NCBI GenBank assembly: GCA_012515825.1 | Contig: JAAYXQ010000075.1 | Coordinates: forward strand, 1 to 12,469 | Direction: 5' to 3' | Length of the DNA: 12,469 nucleotides | DNA from: Fibrobacter sp. | Lineage (GTDB): Bacteria; Fibrobacterota; Fibrobacteria; Fibrobacterales; Fibrobacteraceae | Shown here: positions 7,075 to 12,469 of the stretch, piece by piece | How positions within the stretch are numbered: the first letter of the stretch is position 1 | How the letters are laid out: each line of letters opens with the position of its first letter | Notes under the pieces: model-generated | What the model was told of the DNA's origin: nothing | Databases searched by the model: none | The model's input: only the letters and a program-made list of their open reading frames with translations | Translations under genes and position numbers: made by a program

Positions 7075-8343
7075 ATGGATCGTTATTTAGTCTCAGCATT
7101 AAAACAACCTCTTCATGGTGAAGTTGAAATTTCTGGTGCTAAAAACGCCGTCTTAGCCGTAATGGCAGCTGCTCTTCTCGCCGATGGTGTTTCTGAAATC
7201 ACAAATGCTCCCCACCTAAAAGACATGAAAACCATGTCCGATGTACTTCGTGTCATTGGATGTCGAATTGATGGTGGATCACATACTTTGCATATTGATA
7301 CAAGAGGTGTAAATCATCTTGAAGCACCTTATGAATTAGTTAAAACCATGCGTGCAAGTTTCTACGTTCTAGGGCCTCTGGTAAGTCGTTTTGGACGTTG
7401 CCGAGTGTCTCTTCCTGGTGGCTGCGCTTGGGGTCCTCGTCCAGTAGACCTTCATTTGAAAGGCCTTGAAGCTCTTGGAGCAACTATTAACGTCACCCAT
7501 GGTTACGTCGAAGCTCTTTGTGAAGGGCGCCTCAAAGGAGGAACGTTCCATTTCCCAATCAGTAGTGTTGGAGCAACAGTCAACGTTTTAATGGCTGCCA
7601 CTCTAGCCTCAGGTAAAAGCACTCTACACAATGTCGCGATCGAACCAGAAATCGATGCTCTTGTAGATTACTTAATTCAAATGGGAGCTAAAATTGAAGG
7701 CCGTGGTACAAGAACTCTTGTCATTGAAGGTGTTGAAAAACTAAATCCAGGATCTGGAGCCACCATCCCTGATCGTATTGAAGCAGGGACTTATTTAATT
7801 GGTGCTGCAATGACTCGTGGTTGTATCAAAACAACCAAAATGAATCCGTCTCACATTGAAGCTCTCCTCAGTAGTTTAAGAGAAATGGGATGTGATGTTT
7901 CTGTCGGTGATTCTTGGGTTGAAGTCAATGCCTATCAAAAAAAATTAAAACCGATCTCCGTCACCACATTACCTCATCCTGGTTTTCCTACTGATTTACA
8001 AGCTCCCATGATGGCTTTACTTGCCACTATTGATGGCGTGAGTGTGATTCAAGATACTGTTTATAACGATCGATTTACCCATATTGCTGAATTACAACGT
8101 TTAGGTGCTGATATCCAACTTACAGGCAATACAGCTCATGTACGTGGTGGCAAAAGTTTATCTAGTGCTCCTATTATGGCTTCAGACTTAAGAGCTGGTG
8201 CAGCACTTGTTTTAGCATCTCTTCTTGCTGAAGGAGAAACATCCATCAGTCGTATTTATCACATTGATCGCGGGTATGAAAACTTTGAAGAAAAGATGCG
8301 TTCCATAGGAGCACAAATTCAAAGAACTCAAGAAGAGGGTTAA
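7075..8343 (+). CDS. murA: UDP-N-acetylglucosamine 1-carboxyvinyltransferase
   Basis: MurA transfers enolpyruvate from PEP to UDP-GlcNAc, the first committed step of peptidoglycan synthesis, in the cytoplasm. The 422 residues match the usual 417-430. Visible active-site residues are Lys23 and Asn24 (ISGAKNA), Cys117 in LPGGCAWGPRPVDLH (113-127), Asp307 in FPTDLQAPM (304-312) and Arg399 in HIDRGYE (397-402). Having Cys rather than Asp at the loop position is the fosfomycin-sensitive type. The loop reads CAWGPRP where E. coli MurA has an A/T-I-G-A-R-P form. Repeated ALGA/MGA/LGAD segments reflect the inside-out alpha/beta barrel repeats. Codon use is visibly richer in G/C than the flanking accessory genes (7381-7440 has 35 G/C of 60). 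Translation probably couples to the GYF-RDD gene, since only a distant AAGGA (13 nt) precedes the ATG. Confidence 0.97.
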   Translation: MDRYLVSALKQPLHGEVEISGAKNAVLAVMAAALLADGVSEITNAPHLKDMKTMSDVLRVIGCRIDGGSHTLHIDTRGVNHLEAPYELVKTMRASFYVLGPLVSRFGRCRVSLPGGCAWGPRPVDLHLKGLEALGATINVTHGYVEALCEGRLKGGTFHFPISSVGATVNVLMAATLASGKSTLHNVAIEPEIDALVDYLIQMGAKIEGRGTRTLVIEGVEKLNPGSGATIPDRIEAGTYLIGAAMTRGCIKTTKMNPSHIEALLSSLREMGCDVSVGDSWVEVNAYQKKLKPISVTTLPHPGFPTDLQAPMMALLATIDGVSVIQDTVYNDRFTHIAELQRLGADIQLTGNTAHVRGGKSLSSAPIMASDLRAGAALVLASLLAEGETSISRIYHIDRGYENFEEKMRSIGAQIQRTQEEG

Positions 8344-8347
8344 TTCG

Positions 8348-9472
8348 TCAGAATTTAATGCTCGTCCCTATTTTAAATTCTGTAAATAAAGTCGTTTTTG
8401 GAATATAGTCCTTCCATATTTCAGGACGTTCCAAATAATACCCTAAAAATTCTTCTACTCCTACATGTACTCGAATTTTATCCCACTTAACAAATAAATA
8501 CCCGCCAAACCCACCTTCTATAAAAGAAACGGAAGCAGAATCTTTTCCGTTCAACAGAAACGAAGGAGCGATACGTCCTTTTATTTCAATTCCTATTGGA
8601 TTTTCGAATTGATAAGACGTTTTAACTTTAAGCGTAGGGCCCCATTTTACGCCTTGATAATAACTCACATCAAGATATGGGGGATCAAAACCATCAAAGA
8701 AATTATCATCATAAATCCATTGAATAAAAACCGTTGAATCCACATTCAGTTGAGCGCCCAAAGAAGTAGATATCGAAAGTCCTTTTTTCTGAATTTGGTT
8801 CCATGATAAATTAAAACCATAACGCATTTCTAATATTTTGTTCACAAAAGCAAATGCATCTAAAGCAAACCAACGTGAACCCTTTTTAAAGGCATATTTT
8901 TCAAAGAAAAAGAAAACATCGGGATTAAACCCATCTTTTTCATTGATAGTAAAATCAATCCCCGTGGATAAAGCAAAAGATTTAGACATCAATATGTATT
9001 GAATCGAAGGAGATAAAACCCAATCATTGGTATCTAAAGAAGAAGAATCTGATTTCCAAAATAGATCTGATAAAAAAGAAATTTCTAATGAATGTTTTAT
9101 TTGTTTGCGATGCCAATCATAACCTAATGAAAGAACGGAAAAAGCTTCCCCGATCCATTCTCTAGAATTTAAACCATTTACTTTTTCTGTATAACGAATC
9201 CCAATGGCATCAAAATCTAATCCAAAACGCCAAGGACGTTGCTTTTGAGCATCAATAAACTCAATTCCCAAAACATTATAGTATTGTTTTAATATTTGAA
9301 GTATTTCTTCAGTATACTCCCCTTCTGTTAAAAGAGCTTCTTCTAATAAAGTGACGGCACTAACAATATCACCATAAGATTCCGCTTCTAGAGCACGTCG
9401 ATACAAAGATGTTTGCTCATCTGCAAAAATATTAACAACAAGGAATAAAAATAGTATACCTGCAATACGCAT
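8348..9472 (-). CDS. Exported protein, probable outer-membrane beta-barrel with N-terminal helical repeat
   Basis: I do not recognise a named family. From ATG 9470-9472 the protein has 374 residues. Residues 1-17 are a signal peptide ending NIFA, with DEQ as the likely mature start. Residues about 22-70 look like one or two TPR-like helix pairs (LYRRALEAESYGDIVSAVTLLEEAL). From about 80 to the end, alternating polar and aromatic/hydrophobic residues suggest many beta strands, and the chain ends FKIGTSIKF with a terminal Phe, typical of BAM-assembled outer-membrane barrels. The frame could begin at TTG 9499, but that puts the hydrophobic segment after a non-signal-like extension. The ATG instead overlaps the upstream stop as TAATG, implying translational coupling to the small exported protein. 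The two may work together in the envelope; function is unknown. Confidence 0.75.
   Translation of the reverse strand: MRIAGILFLFLVVNIFADEQTSLYRRALEAESYGDIVSAVTLLEEALLTEGEYTEEILQILKQYYNVLGIEFIDAQKQRPWRFGLDFDAIGIRYTEKVNGLNSREWIGEAFSVLSLGYDWHRKQIKHSLEISFLSDLFWKSDSSSLDTNDWVLSPSIQYILMSKSFALSTGIDFTINEKDGFNPDVFFFFEKYAFKKGSRWFALDAFAFVNKILEMRYGFNLSWNQIQKKGLSISTSLGAQLNVDSTVFIQWIYDDNFFDGFDPPYLDVSYYQGVKWGPTLKVKTSYQFENPIGIEIKGRIAPSFLLNGKDSASVSFIEGGFGGYLFVKWDKIRVHVGVEEFLGYYLERPEIWKDYIPKTTLFTEFKIGTSIKF
8349..8382. terminator. Possible hairpin at the murA convergent junction
   Basis: CAGAATTTAA (8349-8358) and TTAAATTCTG (8373-8382) form a perfect 10-bp inverted repeat with a 14-nt loop, placed 5 bp after the murA stop and inside the last codons of the convergent barrel gene. 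The stem is AT-rich and no T-run directly follows it in either direction, so an intrinsic terminator is only a weak suggestion. Confidence 0.25.
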
Positions 9473-9894
9473 TAATGGCCATGACAATCCCCCGGGCAAG
9501 GCGGAGGAAATTCTTTCTCTCGCATTGGCCTCACATTATGAGACTCTGGACGTTCAAAAAAAGGCGTACGTTCACGAGATTTCATTCTTTTTTGGGAATC
9601 CCCATCAAAGCGGGCGTCATGGTTCCGATTTTTTGAAAGGCGGCGACGAAGCTGTTCTTTTTCTTGTCCCGAACTTTCACGAATTTTAGACAAAATTTCT
9701 TCTCGAGCTTTTTGCCTTTCCATTCTCATTTTCTGCCAATCTGAGCTTTCTTTTTCACCTAAAGTCCAGTTTTTTGAAGAAACAGGCTTATCGGCGGGGG
9801 TAGAGATTTGAGGTGAAGGCAAAACTTTGTCATCAGCACCAAACGATAATGATGCTAACAAAGAAATCAAGAAGAAATAATAAGTACGTTTCAT
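9472..9894 (-). CDS. Small exported basic protein with C-terminal Cys/His tail
   Basis: A hypothetical protein of 140 residues. Residues 1-19/20 form a signal peptide (hydrophobic YYFFLISLLASLSFGA); there is no lipobox cysteine. The mature part begins with a Pro/Ser-rich stretch (25-40), then a strongly charged, probably helical segment (52-90: WQKMRMERQKAREE, QLRRRLSKNR), then an Arg/Glu/Pro-rich segment. The C-terminus is PPPCPGDCHGH (C133, C137, H138, H140). C-x3-C-H is one residue longer than the haem c motif CxxCH, so either a metal site or a non-standard haem attachment is possible; neither is shown. The stop TAA overlaps the ATG of the barrel gene. Upstream are 76 bp and the sigma-54 activator gene. 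A weak AGAGA lies about 6 nt before ATG 9892-9894. I find no family match by eye. Confidence 0.75.
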   Translation of the reverse strand: MKRTYYFFLISLLASLSFGADDKVLPSPQISTPADKPVSSKNWTLGEKESSDWQKMRMERQKAREEILSKIRESSGQEKEQLRRRLSKNRNHDARFDGDSQKRMKSRERTPFFERPESHNVRPMREKEFPPPCPGDCHGH

Positions 9895-9970
9895 ATGATA
9901 TCTCTAACAAAAACTATGCCAACAAAAAAAGTTAATATATCCTTCTATAAAAAAACTGAATATTAATATA
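9895..9970 (-). promoter_or_regulatory. Gap between sigma-54 activator and small exported protein
   Basis: A 76-bp very AT-rich spacer with several T-runs on the minus strand but no GC-rich hairpin, so there is no clear terminator after the activator gene. It contains a palindromic TATTAATA (9961-9968) and a sigma-54-like element, listed separately. The four minus-strand genes could be one transcript, or the last two could have their own promoter here. Confidence 0.35.
9907..9921 (-). promoter_or_regulatory. Weak sigma-54 -24/-12-like element
   Basis: On the minus strand TGGCAT-AGTTT-TTGT matches the consensus TGGCAC-N5-TTGC at 13 of 15 positions counting the five free ones (8 of 10 fixed positions), with correct spacing. 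The mismatch at the C of the -12 GC is serious. The implied transcription start would fall at about 9895, one base before the ATG, leaving no leader. It is listed because it lies just downstream of a sigma-54 activator gene. Confidence 0.2.
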
Positions 9971-11425
9971 CTAATTTTTGTATTCCTCTTTTCTTATTTT
10001 TAATCGCTCCATAACCTCTCTTAATACTTTTCGATCAATACCAAGAATGGTAGCAGCTAACGTCAAATTCCCCTTACTATCCAAAAGGGCTTGATGAATT
10101 ACAGTTTTTTCAGCCGATTCTCTTGCCTCCCTAAGCGTTCTTGGTGAATTTTTTACTTGTTCAGAAACATTTTCTAACCCTAAATCTTCTGGTGAAATGA
10201 CACCACGAACAGCCTGAATTAAGGATTTTTGAATTTTATTTTCTAATTCGCGTACATTTCCTGGCCAAGAATAACTTAGCAAGGCTTTTTCTGAAGCCCG
10301 ACTTAATCGGAATCGCCCGCGGCCATATTCCGCACAATATTTTTCCAAAAAGGATTCTGCTAAAAGAATGACATCTTGACCTCGATTTCGTAAAGGAGGA
10401 ATTTCCACAGGCATAACCTGAATTCTAAAATAAAGATCTTCCCTAAACTTTTTCTCTTTTACAGCCTCTTCTAAATCAACATGAGTGGCTGAAATCACCC
10501 TCACATTGACTGGAATTTCACGATTATCACCGACTCTGGTAATATGTTTTTCTTGAAGCACTCGTAATAATTTTACTTGCATCGAAAGAGGAAGTTCCCC
10601 TATTTCATCTAAGAAAACAGCTCCTCCCTCCGCCTGTTCAAACACCCCTTTTCGATTTTCTATAGCCCCTGTAAAAGAGCCTTTTACATGACCAAACAAA
10701 ATAGACTCTATCAGATTTTCAGGAATAGCACCACAGTTTATCGCTACAAAAGGCATGTCTCGTCTCGGGCTCTCAGAATGAAGCCAACGAGCAAAAAGTT
10801 CCTTACCAGTCCCTGTTTCCCCTCGAATAATAACGGGTAAGGGAAGAGCTGCTAACTTTTCTGCAAGAGCCATTAAATTAACCATCGGCTCTGAGCCATA
10901 TATAATGCCACCTTTACGGCAAATCCCTTTTAAAACATCTAGGGATTCTTTTTCTCTTAATCGATCATAAGCCGTAAAAGCAAGCTTTTCACAAACAGTG
11001 ACAAAAGACTCAAATAAAAGACGTTCTTGTTCCGAAAAAGAATCTGTTCGTGCTTTTCGTTGTAAATATAAATAACCAGACTCACTCTGTGGCGTTCTAA
11101 ATGGAGCCACCATAATACTTGTCAGCTGGTTTTGTACAATCGATTGAGAAAGATCCACATCATCATCTTCTAATTGATTCCAAAGAATGACACGATTTTC
11201 TCCTTTCGCTTTTTTAACGGCAGATAAAGAAATGGGTGATTTTTCAGGATAAAATAAAAGAAGAGTTTCGTCTCCTGGAATCTCAAGAACAGATGCATCC
11301 GCATGTAATATCTGTGTGGCAGACTTAAGAATCTTTGGAAGTAAATCATCTGGATTGGACTCATCTAACAAATGAATCAAAGTATCTAGAAGTTCTTCTG
11401 TGGCTTGCAACGTATCTATACTCAT
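9971..11425 (-). CDS. Sigma-54-dependent transcriptional activator (GAF - AAA+ - Fis HTH)
   Basis: A bacterial enhancer-binding protein of 484 residues. The N-terminal about 160 residues fit a GAF sensory domain (LLPKILKSATQILHADASVLE, then GYLYLQRK, FSEQERLLFESF). The AAA+ domain spans about 172-400: Walker A GETGTGKE (202-209), a GSFTGA sigma-54 contact loop (249-254), Walker B AVFLDEIGELP (269-279), FREDLYFRI with arginine fingers (327-335), and WPGNVREL (387-394). The Fis-type helix-turn-helix is at about 440-477 (GNLTLAATILGIDRKVL). There is no receiver domain, so control is through GAF ligand, redox or protein contact rather than a two-component kinase. The ATG overlaps the stop of the upstream Ser/Thr kinase gene as ATGA and is preceded by AAGGA 6 nt away. 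The tight coupling suggests that kinase and activator act in one pathway; targets are unknown. Confidence 0.95.
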   Translation of the reverse strand: MSIDTLQATEELLDTLIHLLDESNPDDLLPKILKSATQILHADASVLEIPGDETLLLFYPEKSPISLSAVKKAKGENRVILWNQLEDDDVDLSQSIVQNQLTSIMVAPFRTPQSESGYLYLQRKARTDSFSEQERLLFESFVTVCEKLAFTAYDRLREKESLDVLKGICRKGGIIYGSEPMVNLMALAEKLAALPLPVIIRGETGTGKELFARWLHSESPRRDMPFVAINCGAIPENLIESILFGHVKGSFTGAIENRKGVFEQAEGGAVFLDEIGELPLSMQVKLLRVLQEKHITRVGDNREIPVNVRVISATHVDLEEAVKEKKFREDLYFRIQVMPVEIPPLRNRGQDVILLAESFLEKYCAEYGRGRFRLSRASEKALLSYSWPGNVRELENKIQKSLIQAVRGVISPEDLGLENVSEQVKNSPRTLREARESAEKTVIHQALLDSKGNLTLAATILGIDRKVLREVMERLKIRKEEYKN

Positions 11426-12468
11426 AAAGAATCCTTATTCAAAATATCAATAGGACGAAGAACATTTTCAATTGTAATCCCTTTATTTTTTGATTTGGGT
11501 TCTAAAGGAATTTCTCTGCTACGAACTCGTTCGAGCATCTGTTCTCCAGATTCTAAAACATTTTGACTTTTTCTTTCTTCTCCAAATATAAAGAGAAGGG
11601 AAATAATAAATAAAAGAAAAAGAATAAAAGAAAAAATCCAAACACGTAAAAAAGGCTTTTTAACAATAGAATGACTAGAGAATCCATTCAGAGACTCTAC
11701 TTCTTTTTGATCTAATGCCACTTCTTGCTCTACTATTTTTTCGTCTAAAAATAGTAGCCAGTTTTTATATGATTTTTCTAAACAGATTGCTTGTTTAGAA
11801 AGTTTTAAAAGAGCTATTTCTAAATGTTCTTCTAATTCTTCAAAACTTGAAAAGCGATCCTCAGAATTCAACTGTAATAAACCTTTCCAGATCGGATCTA
11901 GAGCTCCTATTTCTTCGATTGAAAAAGAGTTTTTTAGATGTAATAAAACAGAAATTTTTGATGATTCAATATGAAGAATTTCTTCTACTATAGAATCGTA
12001 TTCTTCTTTTTCATAAGGAAGAGAATTGGTGAGCCAAAAATAAAGTAATATTCCTAAACTAAATAAATCGCTTTTTACTGTAGACTCAGCATTTTCAAAA
12101 CGTTCTGGAGCCGCATAACCAAGATGCCCAACGCCCTGAATACCACCATCAATCAGTACTGGGCTTCCTTCTTTTGTAATCAAAATATTATCAGGAGAAA
12201 GATCCCCATGAGAAAGATGATGATTTTCTAAAAATGAAAGGCCTGAAACAATTCCCTTCAATAAATGTAAGGCTATAGGAACGGAGAATGGGGCAACTGC
12301 AGAAGATGCAATTCCCTCAATATATTCAGAGCAAGACCAAAAGCGATCGCTGTAAAATCCATAATCAAAAATCGAAGCTACATTCGCGTGTTTATTCTTT
12401 TTTAATGCCAAATAAAAATCTGGATTAAAATGAAGCCCTTCTTTATAAATTTTTAAAGCGACAGTTTC
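11422..12468 (-). CDS. Atypical membrane-anchored Ser/Thr protein kinase, 5' end outside window
   Basis: Hanks-type (PknB-like) kinase; 348 residues are visible and the frame is open at the right edge. The apparent start at 12411 is an internal TTG, because upstream codons read ETVALKIY, the beta-3 VAxK block with its ATP-binding Lys. Counting from that Glu: Lys6; HGDLSPDN catalytic loop (87-94); DGG in place of DFG (107-109); YAAPER (118-123); KSDLFSLGILLYFW (132-145); conserved Arg205 in NSEDRF. The glycine-rich loop is off the window. A single membrane segment lies at about 274-295 (VWIFSFILFLLFIISLLF), followed by a tail of about 50 residues, presumably periplasmic. The Lys-to-H27 stretch is short, with no evident alpha-C Glu, and the activation segment (107-122) is only 16 residues with no Ser or Thr. 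The core catalytic Lys, Asp, Asn and Asp remain, so activity is possible. The stop overlaps the activator ATG. Confidence 0.9.
   Translation of the reverse strand, partial: ETVALKIYKEGLHFNPDFYLALKKNKHANVASIFDYGFYSDRFWSCSEYIEGIASSAVAPFSVPIALHLLKGIVSGLSFLENHHLSHGDLSPDNILITKEGSPVLIDGGIQGVGHLGYAAPERFENAESTVKSDLFSLGILLYFWLTNSLPYEKEEYDSIVEEILHIESSKISVLLHLKNSFSIEEIGALDPIWKGLLQLNSEDRFSSFEELEEHLEIALLKLSKQAICLEKSYKNWLLFLDEKIVEQEVALDQKEVESLNGFSSHSIVKKPFLRVWIFSFILFLLFIISLLFIFGEERKSQNVLESGEQMLERVRSREIPLEPKSKNKGITIENVLRPIDILNKDSL
11432..11436 (-). promoter_or_regulatory. Shine-Dalgarno of the sigma-54 activator
   Basis: AAGGA on the minus strand, 6 nt before ATG 11423-11425 and inside the last codons of the kinase gene. 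It is the best-spaced ribosome site in the window. It fixes the activator start and supports coupled translation with the kinase. Confidence 0.75.
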
Positions 12469-12469
12469 T

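Noticed and set aside
9497..9499. TTG as the start of the barrel protein
   Set aside because: It would put nine residues (MPGGLSWPL) before the signal peptide; the ATG at 9470-9472 starts a normal signal peptide and overlaps the upstream stop as TAATG.
12409..12411. TTG as the start of the kinase gene
   Set aside because: The frame is open to the right edge and the upstream codons encode the VALK block that the kinase fold needs, so the gene begins outside the window.
1..12469. tRNA, rRNA, CRISPR array, insertion sequence or attachment site
   Set aside because: I saw no cloverleaf, repeat-spacer pattern, transposase motif or terminal inverted repeats; nearly all sequence is covered by identifiable genes.

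Overview
This is a compact, AT-rich bacterial chromosome segment with housekeeping and accessory genes, and no mobile element, RNA gene or CRISPR array that I can recognise. The host is a Gram-negative (diderm) bacterium: one product looks like an outer-membrane beta-barrel ending in Phe, several proteins carry signal peptides, and a sigma-54 activator is present. A full-length RapA (HepA) is best known from Gammaproteobacteria, but the low GC, the weak use of Shine-Dalgarno sequences and the MurA active-site loop (GGCAWGPRP) suggest another phylum. Fibrobacterota is only a guess; the sequence does not settle it.

Left part (1-2188): the 3' end of hisC (histidinol-phosphate aminotransferase, + strand) runs tail to tail into a minus-strand pair, a periplasmic DUF1007 protein followed by a NicO/RcnA-like membrane transporter. 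The two overlap as ATGA and look like one metal-transport unit.

Middle (2189-8343): on the minus strand rapA (RNA polymerase recycling ATPase) is followed closely by proB (glutamate 5-kinase). A 63-bp divergent region separates rapA from a + strand pair, a GYF_2-RDD membrane protein gene and murA (first committed step of peptidoglycan synthesis), 6 bp apart.

Right part (8348-12469): four minus-strand genes read in the order Ser/Thr kinase (5' end beyond the window) -> GAF/AAA+/Fis sigma-54 activator (ATGA overlap) -> small exported basic protein with a Cys/His tail -> exported probable outer-membrane barrel (TAATG overlap). The kinase is atypical: shortened alpha-C region, DGG instead of DFG, HGD instead of HRD, and a very short activation segment with no Ser or Thr. 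This four-gene block is the least conventional part of the window and the best candidate for an undescribed signalling and envelope module, although shared function beyond gene order is inference.

There is no stretch above about 110 bp without a gene. The three real gaps (2077-2188, 6256-6318, 9895-9970) are described as features.
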